From Brevibacillus aydinogluensis (GTDB lineage: Bacteria; Bacillota; Bacilli; Brevibacillales; Brevibacillaceae): a DNA stretch of 64,000 nucleotides. A program made the position numbers and the translations under genes. The notes beneath the pieces were generated by a model that searched no databases, was not told where the DNA came from, and saw only the letters and a program-made list of their open reading frames with translations. Positions 1-8,092 of this stretch are shown one piece after another. The DNA is taken from assembly GCF_031954365.1 (NCBI RefSeq), contig NZ_JAUSVZ010000001.1; one strand, given 5' to 3'. Within the stretch, counting starts at the first letter, position 1, and each line of letters opens with the position of its first letter.

Positions 1-2
1 CG

Positions 3-455
3 TTTGACAACGATCTGCTGCTGTTTCACCTGCAGGAGCTGATGCAGCGCCGACCGATCCAAAAGCCGATTTACGATTTCAAGGTGCACAATCGGAAAAA
101 GGAAACAGTGCTGGTGGAGCCGAAAGACGTGATTATTCTGGAAGGCATGCTGATCCTGGAAGATCCCCGCATCCGCGACCTGATGGACATCAAGGTGTTT
201 GTCGACACTGACGCGGACGTGCGCATCGTCCGGCGGATCATGCGCGACATCGAAGAGCGCGGCCGTTCGCTTGAATCGGTGGTCAACCAGTACCTCAACG
301 TCGTACGGCCGATGCACCTGCAGTTTATCGAGCCGACCAAGCGGTACGCCGACGTGATCATCCCGGAAGGCGGCTACAACCGGGTTGCGCTCGATCTCCT
401 GTCGACCAAGATCCGCAACATCCTGCTGGAGAAACAGCAGCTCTCCAACGCGTAA
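3..455 (+). CDS. udk: Uridine kinase, C-terminal part (5' end outside window)
   Basis: The reading frame is already open at base 3 and runs to a TAA at 453-455, so only the last 150 residues are seen. The segment contains the ILEGMLILEDPRIRDLMD and VFVDTDADVRIVRRIMRDIEERGRS stretches typical of uridine/cytidine kinase (P-loop NTP:uridine transferase), which makes UMP/CMP in pyrimidine salvage. The Walker A loop must lie upstream of the window. A strong hairpin plus T-run follows at 575-605, so this is the end of its transcript. In B. subtilis udk lies in the same neighbourhood as greA and pbpI (yrrR). Here the penicillin-binding protein gene follows directly and no greA lies between. Family call is confident. 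Confidence 0.9.
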   Translation, partial: FDNDLLLFHLQELMQRRPIQKPIYDFKVHNRKKETVLVEPKDVIILEGMLILEDPRIRDLMDIKVFVDTDADVRIVRRIMRDIEERGRSLESVVNQYLNVVRPMHLQFIEPTKRYADVIIPEGGYNRVALDLLSTKIRNILLEKQQLSNA

Positions 456-574
456 GCGACGTCAGCCAGGCCGGGAAAAAGATCGCTGCCTTGCCGGGCC
501 GATCGAAGCCGCAGGCAGCGTGACCGGCTCAGTCAGGGACATCACCGCACGTGAATATCTGAACCGATACGCGA

Positions 575-605
575 GCGCACCGCTAACTAGCGGCGCGCTT
601 TTTTC
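575..605 (+). terminator. Rho-independent terminator after udk
   Basis: GCGC-A-CCGCT, loop AACT, AGCGG-C-GCGC, then seven T residues. It separates udk from the penicillin-binding protein gene. Confidence 0.85.
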
Positions 606-694
606 ATGCCTGAGCTGTGAAAACGAAGGGTCCCATCAGGTTTTCCCGCCACCTTCTCCGGCAATACTGGAAAAAAAAGGCGGGGGGATTGCGC

Positions 695-2521
695 ATGGAC
701 CTGGAACGACGGGTGAAACGGCGCCACTTTCTCGTGCTGTTGTTCATGACGCTGGTGTGGGCCGGGCTGTTGGTCCGCCTCTGGTGGATACAACTGTGGG
801 CATCGCACCGCTTCTCCAAACACGGCATCGATTTGGTGAAAAATGCGGTCAAGCAGCGGCAGCAGAGTATCGTGTTGAACAGCGGCCGGGGCGACATCCT
901 CGACCGAAACGGCTACCCCTTTACCGGAGAGGAACAACTCGCCCTGCTTTTGTTCCCTTTGGCGAGGAGCAGCCTGCAGGACAACGGCGTTTGGAAGCGG
1001 CTGGCGGAGATCGTGCAAGTGCCGGAAACGATGCTGACAGACGTGATGACCAAAGCGAAAGCTCCGATCATGCTGAGGCAGACAGACGGCAGGCTGGTCC
1101 CATTGAGCGAGCGGCAGGCGGATCAGGTAAACGCGCTGGGGATTCCCGGCGTCCTCGCCCTGAAGGTGACGGAGCGCTATCGGACGGACGAGGTGGCCAA
1201 GCACGTGATCGGCTACATCCACCGCAATCCCGATCTGGTCCGCAAGCTCTATCCGGACGAGTGGGCGGAAGGGAAAATGAACGCAGACAGCACGGTCGGC
1301 GCGTCCGGCCTGGAACGCAGCTTTGACCGGTTTTTGCAGGGCGTGGAGCCATCCGTGCTCTCCTACTATGTGGACGGCGAGGGAAAGCCGCTCAAGGGTC
1401 TGGACATCCGCTACACGCGGCAGGAAAACGAGTACTACCCGCTGTCGCTGGTCACCACGCTGGACGCCGACCTGCAGCGCCGCTTGGAGCGGTCGGCGGA
1501 CAGCGCCGGTATGCAAGAAGGGGCGATCGTCGTGCTGGATGCCGAACACGCAGACGTCCTGGCGATGGTCAGCCGGCCGCAGTACGACCAGACGAAGGTG
1601 GACGTGCAGCAGGGGGCGTGGCGAAACCGCGCTGTCAAGCAGTACACTCCCGGTTCCGTATTCAAGACGGTTGTGGCCACGGCTGCCCTGGCGGAGGGGC
1701 TGGTTTCCCCCACCGAGCGGTTTGTCTGCCGCGGCAGTTATGGCAAATACGGCTTTTCCTGCTGGAAGCGGGACGGTCATGGCGCGCTGACAATGGAGGA
1801 GGCGTTTGCCCAGTCCTGCAACATCACCTTTGCCGAAATTGCCAAACGGATCGGCGGGGACAAACTGGAAGACTACGCCCGCCGTCTGGGCTTGTCTTCT
1901 CCGGTGGGCCACGTCACGCCGCACCTGTTCAAACTGGACGGTTTTCGGCAGATGGACGGCGAGGAGCAGGGACGGGTGTTCGCCGAGTCGGTATCCCGCC
2001 AGGATGAAGGTGTATTGATCCAGACAGCGATCGGCCAGCGGGATGTGCGGATTACGCCGCTGCAGGCCGCCAATCTGATGGTGACCATCCTGCGGGGCGG
2101 GCAGCCCGGCCAGGTGCGGTTGGTGAGTGAGATCGCGTATCGAAACGGTCAGACGTTTTACCGCTTTCCGGAGCACCGGCTGCCGGAGTCGGGGATTGAC
2201 TATGTGACAGCCAAAAAAATGAGGCGCCTGCTGCGCCTCGTCGTAACCGAAGGAACGGGCCGGCTGCTGCTGCAGGCGCCGTGGCCGGTGGCGGGCAAAA
2301 GCGGCACCGCGCAGACGGGGGCTGGCGACGGCAGCAACCACCTCTGGTTTGTCGGCTACACGCCGGTCGACACCCCCCGGTACGCCATTGCCGTCGTCGC
2401 GGCAAACCAGCCAGCCGGGGAGTCGACCAAGGCTATGGAGATTTTCCGTCGCGCTGTCGAAGCGATCGCCGAGTGGCAAGCTCAATCTTCTCCACTTCGC
2501 GCAGGGAGTTTTCCAGAATAA
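695..2521 (+). CDS. Class B penicillin-binding protein (transpeptidase), PbpI/PBP4b-like
   Basis: This is a 608-residue peptidoglycan DD-transpeptidase anchored by one N-terminal membrane helix (about residues 11-32). The catalytic motifs are all present: SxxK at Ser321 (PGSVFK), SxN at Ser374-Cys-Asn, and KSGT at Lys535. The region before residue 240 matches a PBP dimerisation domain by position. I chose the ATG at 695 because AAGGCGGGGGG lies 5-8 bases upstream. An in-frame GTG at 617 has no ribosome site. The location next to udk matches pbpI of B. subtilis, where the product acts in cell-wall synthesis during sporulation or vegetative growth. The exact subfamily is inferred from synteny. 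The last 89 bp overlap the convergent JAMM gene on the other strand. Confidence 0.9.
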   Translation: MDLERRVKRRHFLVLLFMTLVWAGLLVRLWWIQLWASHRFSKHGIDLVKNAVKQRQQSIVLNSGRGDILDRNGYPFTGEEQLALLLFPLARSSLQDNGVWKRLAEIVQVPETMLTDVMTKAKAPIMLRQTDGRLVPLSERQADQVNALGIPGVLALKVTERYRTDEVAKHVIGYIHRNPDLVRKLYPDEWAEGKMNADSTVGASGLERSFDRFLQGVEPSVLSYYVDGEGKPLKGLDIRYTRQENEYYPLSLVTTLDADLQRRLERSADSAGMQEGAIVVLDAEHADVLAMVSRPQYDQTKVDVQQGAWRNRAVKQYTPGSVFKTVVATAALAEGLVSPTERFVCRGSYGKYGFSCWKRDGHGALTMEEAFAQSCNITFAEIAKRIGGDKLEDYARRLGLSSPVGHVTPHLFKLDGFRQMDGEEQGRVFAESVSRQDEGVLIQTAIGQRDVRITPLQAANLMVTILRGGQPGQVRLVSEIAYRNGQTFYRFPEHRLPESGIDYVTAKKMRRLLRLVVTEGTGRLLLQAPWPVAGKSGTAQTGAGDGSNHLWFVGYTPVDTPRYAIAVVAANQPAGESTKAMEIFRRAVEAIAEWQAQSSPLRAGSFPE

Positions 2522-2924
2522 AAGCGCGCGCCTGCAGCTTGTCTTGTCTGTTCAGTCCGACAATCAGCATGATCGGCGATGAAGACATGTAGAGGGACTG
2601 ATTTGCCTTCGTCCAAATCGTACGGCGGTCTCCCTTGCTGGGCGTCAGCCTTTTGATGGTGTGGCTGTGCCAATCTCCGATGTACTGCCAGCGCTGCCGT
2701 CGGCTCAACTTGCGCACCAGCCTGCGCAGGTGGTCGTCGTCAAACAGGATGGCGTTGGGATGACGAACGGCTTTGGGACCGGGATCGCTGGCATAGGTAA
2801 TCAGCCACTCTTTATCGTTTAACGCGTATCCCATCAATATCCCTCCCGTTTCCAGGGAGGGATTATTTCTGACTGAAAGTTCGATCTGCTTCCACGCCTT
2901 GGGCGTGATATACAGCGAGGTCAT
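2433..2924 (-). CDS. JAB1/MPN (JAMM) family zinc metalloprotease
   Basis: This 163-aa stand-alone bacterial JAMM domain has the full metalloprotease motif: Glu25 (LETGG), His86-x-His88, then seven residues, Ser96 and Asp99 (HxH-x7-SxxD). Family members cleave isopeptide or C-terminal peptide bonds, for example in ubiquitin-like, sulfur-carrier or siderophore pathways. No ThiS/MoaD-like partner gene is visible nearby, so the substrate is unknown. The start at 2924 is supported by AGGAGG nine bases upstream; a longer frame reaching 2966 has no such site. The gene converges on and overlaps the 3' end of the penicillin-binding protein gene by 89 bp, and it is divergent from the HD-GYP gene. Confidence 0.85.
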   Translation of the reverse strand: MTSLYITPKAWKQIELSVRNNPSLETGGILMGYALNDKEWLITYASDPGPKAVRHPNAILFDDDHLRRLVRKLSRRQRWQYIGDWHSHTIKRLTPSKGDRRTIWTKANQSLYMSSSPIMLIVGLNRQDKLQARAFILENSLREVEKIELATRRSLRQRDGKSP

Positions 2925-3032
2925 GGCCTGGTTACCTCCTTGACTCAACCTCCACAGGTCCGCCATTTATCCTATGCTGCAGCATGCCAATGTGATTGTG
3001 ACTTTTGTCATGCGACTATTGTCGAAAAAAGG

Positions 3033-3062
3033 TTGTCAGAAAAAGTGGTTGTTTTCTATAAT
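3033..3062 (+). promoter_or_regulatory. Sigma-A-like promoter for the HD-GYP gene
   Basis: TTGTCA (3033-3038), 18-base spacer, TATAAT (3057-3062), about 37 bases before the start codon of the HD-GYP gene. Confidence 0.65.
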
Positions 3063-3099
3063 TTAGAAAAAATATGAATGCTAGGAAAGGTTTGATGCT

Positions 3100-4164
3100 A
3101 TGCCAATGGCTTCTGTAAATCCTGAACTGGTCGGCAAAGTGCTGGCCGAGGATCTCTATTCGGATGCCGGTGTGCTGCTGTTGCCTCGGCGAACCGTACT
3201 GACAGCCGCTCACGTGAATTCGCTGCGCAAACAGCGCATCACGCGCGTCAGCATCGCAGAAGACCTGTCTGAGGGGAATGGCGAAAAGATCTCCGCCCAG
3301 CTGCTGGACAAGGGTGGGGACCGGGAGATTGTGGTCTGCTACCTGGAAGCGATGGAGCAGACGAGGCGGCTGTTTGAGCGCGTGGACATTGGACAGATGC
3401 CGAGCCTGCACGAGTTCTGCCAGGCGTTTCAAACGCTGGCGGATCAGGTGGGGGAGCGGCTCGGGCTGTTTCGATCCCTGTACGTGCTGGAAGGTGCGGA
3501 CAGCTACACGTACCGCCACTCCCTCAACGTTGGGATTCTCTGTACGCTGATCGCCCGCTTGTTGAAATGGGACGAGGAGCGTATCTCGTTGATGGGAGCG
3601 GCCGGTTTTCTGCACGATATCGGCAAAACGCGCGTGCCGCGGGAAATCCTGCTCAAACCCGGCAAGCTGACGGACGAGGAATTTGCCGAGATGAAGCGGC
3701 ACACCGTGTACGGGTACGAGATTCTCAAGCAGATGGAGGACGCTCACGAAACACTCGCGATTTGTGCCCTGCTGCACCACGAGCGGCTGGACGGCTCCGG
3801 CTATCCGGACGGGCGGAAGGATGAGCAGATCCCGCTGGAGTGTCAGGTGGTGGCAGTTGCCGACATGTTTGACGCAATCTGCTCCGACCGCGTCTACAAG
3901 CAGCGGACGTCCCCGTTTGAAGCGGCCCGCATGCTGTGGAAGGAGGCGTGCGACGGTCTGCTCAACATTGAAATCGTCTCCCCGTTCGTCCACTACATCG
4001 CCCAGCTTTACGTGGGAGCCAAGGCGCGGCTCAACAACGGCGAAGAGGTGCAAGTGATCCTGATTCACCGGGATGAGCCGATGCGTCCGTTGGTTCGCCG
4101 GCAGGGAGAGTTTGTCGATCTTCGCAACCACCGCCAGTTGTGCATCGATAAAATGCTGGGATAG
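3100..4164 (+). CDS. HD-GYP domain protein, probable cyclic-di-GMP phosphodiesterase
   Basis: The protein has 354 aa. Residues about 1-110 form an uncharacterised N-terminal region, and about 130-310 an HD-GYP domain. The HD pair is His172-Asp173 (HDIGK) and the signature HHE-RLDGSGYP runs from His226 to Pro236, so both metal-binding parts and the GYP triplet are intact. Such enzymes hydrolyse cyclic di-GMP and so affect motility, biofilm and sporulation decisions. No transmembrane segment or signal peptide is seen, so it should be cytoplasmic. The ATG at 3100 follows AGGAAAGG. A sigma-A-like promoter lies just upstream and it appears monocistronic. Actual activity against c-di-GMP is inferred from the motifs. 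Confidence 0.9.
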   Translation: MPMASVNPELVGKVLAEDLYSDAGVLLLPRRTVLTAAHVNSLRKQRITRVSIAEDLSEGNGEKISAQLLDKGGDREIVVCYLEAMEQTRRLFERVDIGQMPSLHEFCQAFQTLADQVGERLGLFRSLYVLEGADSYTYRHSLNVGILCTLIARLLKWDEERISLMGAAGFLHDIGKTRVPREILLKPGKLTDEEFAEMKRHTVYGYEILKQMEDAHETLAICALLHHERLDGSGYPDGRKDEQIPLECQVVAVADMFDAICSDRVYKQRTSPFEAARMLWKEACDGLLNIEIVSPFVHYIAQLYVGAKARLNNGEEVQVILIHRDEPMRPLVRRQGEFVDLRNHRQLCIDKMLG

Positions 4165-4514
4165 CCGCCGTTGGCCGGTCGTCGTGATGCCCATTGCCGG
4201 AAGCCGACGAGGCCAATCGTCGCGTCCCGGTCATGTACGGTCATGGTAAAGGTACGACCATCAATATCCGTAATAACCGATACCTTCCGCATGCCCGCGG
4301 TATCCGTTTCCAAGCCCCGGGGCAAGGCGGGAGGTGTTTGTTCTTGTAAAAAAACAAAAGCATTCCTGTCCGTTATGGGAAGCGGAAGAAACGATCTGAT
4401 GTTGATATGCCAAAATTGTGGGAGTAAAATAACAAGAAAAAGCAATTAAAATCGTATGAAATATGTTGCAAATCAACCGGTTGACAAGACAAACAAAAGG
4501 AGGAACTGCGTGTC
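4165..4514. other. Intergenic region, no convincing gene
   Basis: This is 350 bp between the HD-GYP gene and the DeoR regulator. The first half is GC-rich, the second half (from about 4340) is AT-rich and probably holds the promoter of the regulator. Short frames exist on both strands (for example + 4171-4449 ending in a CxxC-containing tail), but none has a good ribosome site. Confidence 0.5.
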
Positions 4515-5279
4515 ATGTTGGTTTCAAAAAGGCAGCAGGAGATTCTCGAACTGCTGGAACAGAAGGGACACGTCTACGTATCCAACTTGAGCAAGCAGTT
4601 TCAGGTGACGAAAGAGACGATACGCCGCGATCTGGAGGCATTGGAGAAACAGGGATTGATTCACCGCACGCACGGCGGTGCAGTGCTGAACCAGCGGGAA
4701 AAAGAAGTATCGCCGCTCATCCAGCGCGAAGTCGCCCATCTGGAAGCGAAGCGGGAGATCGCCAGGGAAGCGGCCAAAGGCATCCAGGACGGGGACATCA
4801 TCGCCCTCGACTCCAGCGACGTCTCCTTTCAGTTGGCCCGGCTTCTGGGCGAGCGGGAGATCACCGTAATCACCAATTCCATCGCCGTCACCCTGGAGTT
4901 TCTCCGTCAGGACAAGGTAAAGGTGATCACCGTCGGCGGCTATTTGAACAAGGACTCCACCTCGTTTTTCGGCACGATGACGGAAAAGTCCATCGAAGGT
5001 TACCACGTGGATAAGTTCTACTTCTCCTGCCACGGGATTCATCTGGAACACGGCATATACGAGAACAACGAGATGGAAGCGCAGGTCAAACAGAAGTTCA
5101 TCTCAATCTCCGACCGCTTGATCCTGCTGGCCGACCACACGAAGTTCGGGCAGAAGTCGCTGACCAACCTGCTCTCCCTGGACAAGGTGGACCAGATCAT
5201 CACGGATCACGGATTGCCGCTCAACCAGTTGTCCGCTTTCAAAGTAGAGGGGTTGAATATACAACTCGCCCAGTCGTAA
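4515..5279 (+). CDS. DeoR-family transcriptional regulator of the sugar operon
   Basis: The 254-aa protein has an N-terminal winged helix (about residues 5-55, with TKETIRRDLEALEKQG as recognition region followed by HRTHGGA) and a C-terminal sugar-phosphate-sensing DeoRC domain with the usual ALDSS and ITNS segments. DeoR/GlpR-type proteins mostly repress carbohydrate operons and are released by a phosphorylated sugar. The AGGAGG site lies about 11 bases before the ATG at 4515. A long hairpin terminator follows, then a new promoter for the kinase-transport genes, so the regulator is transcribed separately and probably acts on the promoter at 5385-5413. The effector would be the product of one of the two kinases downstream; this is an inference. 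Confidence 0.9.
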   Translation: MLVSKRQQEILELLEQKGHVYVSNLSKQFQVTKETIRRDLEALEKQGLIHRTHGGAVLNQREKEVSPLIQREVAHLEAKREIAREAAKGIQDGDIIALDSSDVSFQLARLLGEREITVITNSIAVTLEFLRQDKVKVITVGGYLNKDSTSFFGTMTEKSIEGYHVDKFYFSCHGIHLEHGIYENNEMEAQVKQKFISISDRLILLADHTKFGQKSLTNLLSLDKVDQIITDHGLPLNQLSAFKVEGLNIQLAQS

Positions 5280-5323
5280 AAGGTGGGTTCTTTTCTGTTT
5301 TCCAACCCAACATTTTCGCCTGG

Positions 5324-5371
5324 AAAAGAGAAGCAATTCCGCAAAATCGTGTGGGATTGCTTCTCTTTTGT
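5324..5371 (+). terminator. Long hairpin terminator between regulator and sugar operon
   Basis: Arms AAAAGAGAAGCAAT and ATTGCTTCTCTTTT pair over about 14 bp. The A-rich and T-rich ends allow termination in either direction. Confidence 0.8.
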
Positions 5372-5384
5372 TGGTTTCGGAATA

Positions 5385-5413
5385 TTGAAAAAGCAAAAAA
5401 ATGCGGATAATAT
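5385..5413 (+). promoter_or_regulatory. Sigma-A-like promoter of the kinase/transport operon
   Basis: TTGAAA (5385-5390), 17-base spacer, TAATAT (5408-5413), 42 bases before the ribulokinase-like start codon. It lies just after the regulator's terminator. Confidence 0.65.
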
Positions 5414-5454
5414 GTGGGACAAACAAAGCATCAATCGATTCAGGAGGAGCCGAG

Positions 5455-7128
5455 ATGCAGAACAAGCTGGTGTTTGGAATTGATTTTGGAACGGAATCGG
5501 CTCGCGCCGTTCTAGTGGATGCAGCAAACGGAGAAGTGAAAGCGATTGCAACCAAACCGTACGCCCACGGCGTAATCGTGGAGACGCTGCCGGGTACGTC
5601 GGTTCGGCTGGACAGCGAATGGGCGCTGCAGGACCCTCAGGATTACCTGGATGCGCTGGTGGATACGATCCGAGCCTGCATGAAAGAGGCCGGGGCCAGA
5701 CCGGAGCAGGTGATCGGCATAGGGGTGGACTTTACCGCCTGCACGATACTGCCGATCCGCGCTGACGGAGAACCGCTCTGCGCCGATCCCGCATTTCGCG
5801 GCAACCCGCACAGTTGGGTGAAACTGTGGAAGCACCACGCCGCAGAACCGGAAGCAAACGAGATCACCGCGTTGGCACGGGAGCGAGGAGAAGCGTTTCT
5901 CCGCTATTACGGCGGCTCCCTCTCGTCTGAGTGGCTCCTGCCCAAAGTGCTGCAGATTCTGCGCGAAGCCCCCGAGGTGTACCATGCGGCAGACCGCTTC
6001 GTGGAGGCGGGGGACTGGATCGTCCAGCAGTTGACGGGCGAATTGAAGCGCAACTCCTGCGCGGCGGGGTACAAGGAAACCTGGAACAAACGGAACGGCT
6101 ACCCGCCGTCTGATTTTTTGAAAGCCCTTCATCCGGACATGGAGCATTTTGTCCGTGACAAGATTGCCACCCCGATCTGCCCGGTCGGCACCTACGCCGG
6201 CCATCTGACGGAAGAGATGGCCCGTCGGCTGGGCCTGACGGAACAGGTGGCTGTCGCCGTGGCCACGATAGATGCCCATGCGAGCGTGCCTGGGGCGGGG
6301 ATCGTCGAACCCGGTCAGATGCTGATGGTGATGGGAACGTCCATCTGCCACATGGTGATGGCGGAAGAGGAACTGTTTATCCCGGGGATAAACGGCGTTG
6401 TGGAAGACGGGATTCTCCCCGGACTGTATGGATACGAAGCTGGGCAGGCTGCCGGAGGCGACACGTTGGCCTGGTTTATCCGTCACGGCGTGCCAGCTGC
6501 CTATCACCAGGAAGCGGAACAGCGGGGCATGTCCCTGTACGCCCTCATGGAAGAAAAAGCGAGGGCGATCAAGCCGGGAGAGAGCGGGCTCATCGCGCTG
6601 GATTGGCTGAACGGTAATCGCTCCGTGCTCAACGACGCCTCCCTGTCCGGCCTGATCGTCGGCATCCGGCTGGAGACGAAGCCGGAAGAGATTTACCTTG
6701 CCCTGATGGAAAGCCTGGCGTTTGGCACGCGCACCATCATCGAAGCGTTTGAAAACGGGGGCCTCCCCATCCGCAAGCTGTACGCCTGCGGCGGTTTGTC
6801 CGTCAACAACCGCCTGCTGATGCAAATTTTCGCCAACGTGACAGGCAAGCAGGTGGAAGCAGTTTCGAGCCCCAATGCTTCCGCGCTGGGCGCCGCCATG
6901 TTCGGCGCGGTCGCTGCAGGGGCAAACGCCGGCGGCTACGATTCGATCATGGAAGCGGCCAGCCGGATGAAAGACGGCCACTCCGTCGTCTACCGGCCGG
7001 ATGATCAGGCGCGTCAGACGTACGACCGGCTCTACCGGCTGTACAAGGAGCTTCACGACACCTTTGGACGGGGAACCCTGATGAAGGAATTGAAATCGGT
7101 AAAAAAATGGACGGAGCGTTTGACATGA
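5455..7128 (+). CDS. Ribulokinase-like FGGY carbohydrate kinase
   Basis: This 557-aa member of the FGGY sugar kinase family is the length of L-ribulokinase (AraB). The N-terminal phosphate-binding segment is GIDFGTESARAVLVD, the mid-region has VDFTACTILPIRADG as in ribulokinases, and the C-terminal ATP-binding region has ACGGLSVNNRLLMQ. It should phosphorylate a ketopentose or pentitol taken up by the adjacent transporter. The start at 5455 follows AGGAGGAGCCGAG. The stop codon overlaps the next start as ATGA, so the two kinases are translationally coupled. No isomerase (araA) or epimerase (araD) is present here, so the exact sugar is open. I leave the symbol blank for that reason. Confidence 0.85.
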   Translation: MQNKLVFGIDFGTESARAVLVDAANGEVKAIATKPYAHGVIVETLPGTSVRLDSEWALQDPQDYLDALVDTIRACMKEAGARPEQVIGIGVDFTACTILPIRADGEPLCADPAFRGNPHSWVKLWKHHAAEPEANEITALARERGEAFLRYYGGSLSSEWLLPKVLQILREAPEVYHAADRFVEAGDWIVQQLTGELKRNSCAAGYKETWNKRNGYPPSDFLKALHPDMEHFVRDKIATPICPVGTYAGHLTEEMARRLGLTEQVAVAVATIDAHASVPGAGIVEPGQMLMVMGTSICHMVMAEEELFIPGINGVVEDGILPGLYGYEAGQAAGGDTLAWFIRHGVPAAYHQEAEQRGMSLYALMEEKARAIKPGESGLIALDWLNGNRSVLNDASLSGLIVGIRLETKPEEIYLALMESLAFGTRTIIEAFENGGLPIRKLYACGGLSVNNRLLMQIFANVTGKQVEAVSSPNASALGAAMFGAVAAGANAGGYDSIMEAASRMKDGHSVVYRPDDQARQTYDRLYRLYKELHDTFGRGTLMKELKSVKKWTERLT

Positions 7129-8078
7129 AAATTTGCGTGGTTGGCAGTTTGAACACGGATATGGTAATCAGGACCAAGACGTACCCCCGCCGAGGGGAGA
7201 CGCTGTTTGGCGAGACGTTAGACATCCTCCCGGGCGGCAAGGGCGGCAACGCCGCGACCGCGATCGCCCGGCTGGGCAAAAAGGTGCTGCTGGTCGGATC
7301 GGTCGGACAGGACTCGTTTGGCGATCGGCTGCTGGCGGAGCTCAAGGCCAACGGCGTCGACGTGTCGGGGGTGAAGCGCAGCGCAGCGGCCAAGACCGGG
7401 ACGGCGATGATCACGATTGACGCCTACGCGGAAAACACCATGCTGGTGGTGCGCGGGGCCAATGCGGACCTGGCACCGGAGGACGTCGACAAGGTGCTCC
7501 CCGAGCTCCAGTCCTGCCGCATCCTGCTGACGCAGATGGAAACGGGCGAGCGGGCGGTCGTCTACGCGATGCAGAAGGCCAAGGAGAACGGCAGTCTGGT
7601 GATTCTCGACCCGGCGCCGGCGGAAGGCATCACGATGCGGGCGCTGCAGTACGCTGACATCGTCATTCCGAACGAGCAGGAGACGAAGTACATGACCGGC
7701 ATTGAGATTGATGGTCCCGACGACGCCCGACAAGCGGCCCGGTACTTCCAGTCGCTCGGCGTTTCCCGGTCGATCATCAAGATGGGGCAGCGGGGCTGCC
7801 TGGTCTTCACCCCGGAACGCTCGGAGTACATCGAAGCGATTCCGGTTCAGGCGGTGGACACAGTCGTCGGTGACACGTTTTCCGGCGCGCTGGCCTGTGC
7901 GCTGGCCGACGGAAAAGACTTGTTTCAGGCAGCCCGTTTTGCAAGCGTTGTCAGTGCGCTGAAGGCAACCCGTTTCGGCGCCCAGGTGGGCATCCCCACA
8001 CTGGCGGAAGTGCGGTCCTTCATCGCCGAACGCGGACTGCGCGAATATTTGGACGGGACAGCCGCGGCACATGACTGA
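7125..8078 (+). CDS. Ribokinase-like PfkB family kinase with a shortened anion-hole motif
   Basis: The 317-aa protein carries the N-terminal PfkB signature GGKGGNAATAIARLG (about residues 41-55) and the C-terminal catalytic signature ending in GDTFSGALA with Asp250 as the expected base. It is the second sugar kinase of the operon, coupled by ATGA to the first. An oddity is that canonical ribokinases read D-T-x-x-A/G-G-D-T-F, whereas here the codons give D-T-V-V-G-D-T-F, one residue shorter just before the catalytic aspartate. This shortens the GAGD anion hole and may lower or change activity. The codon-level reading is clear, but a sequencing error of a full codon cannot be excluded. Function as D-ribokinase is inferred from family. 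Confidence 0.85.
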   Translation: MKICVVGSLNTDMVIRTKTYPRRGETLFGETLDILPGGKGGNAATAIARLGKKVLLVGSVGQDSFGDRLLAELKANGVDVSGVKRSAAAKTGTAMITIDAYAENTMLVVRGANADLAPEDVDKVLPELQSCRILLTQMETGERAVVYAMQKAKENGSLVILDPAPAEGITMRALQYADIVIPNEQETKYMTGIEIDGPDDARQAARYFQSLGVSRSIIKMGQRGCLVFTPERSEYIEAIPVQAVDTVVGDTFSGALACALADGKDLFQAARFASVVSALKATRFGAQVGIPTLAEVRSFIAERGLREYLDGTAAAHD

Positions 8079-8092
8079 CGGAGGTGTGGACG

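Noticed and set aside
385..1326. Plus-strand ORF across the udk terminator and PBP start
   Set aside because: It crosses a terminator, overlaps two real genes in another frame and has no family features.
587..2485. Long minus-strand ORF opposite the penicillin-binding protein gene
   Set aside because: Antisense shadow: no recognisable domains, His/Gln/Arg-rich composition typical of GC-rich reverse frames, while the plus strand has all catalytic motifs.
4065..4445. Minus-strand ORF with a protein-like stretch (VSVITDIDGRTFTMTVHDRD)
   Set aside because: No ribosome site, overlaps the HD-GYP gene end in antisense. The stretch is short. Left as intergenic.
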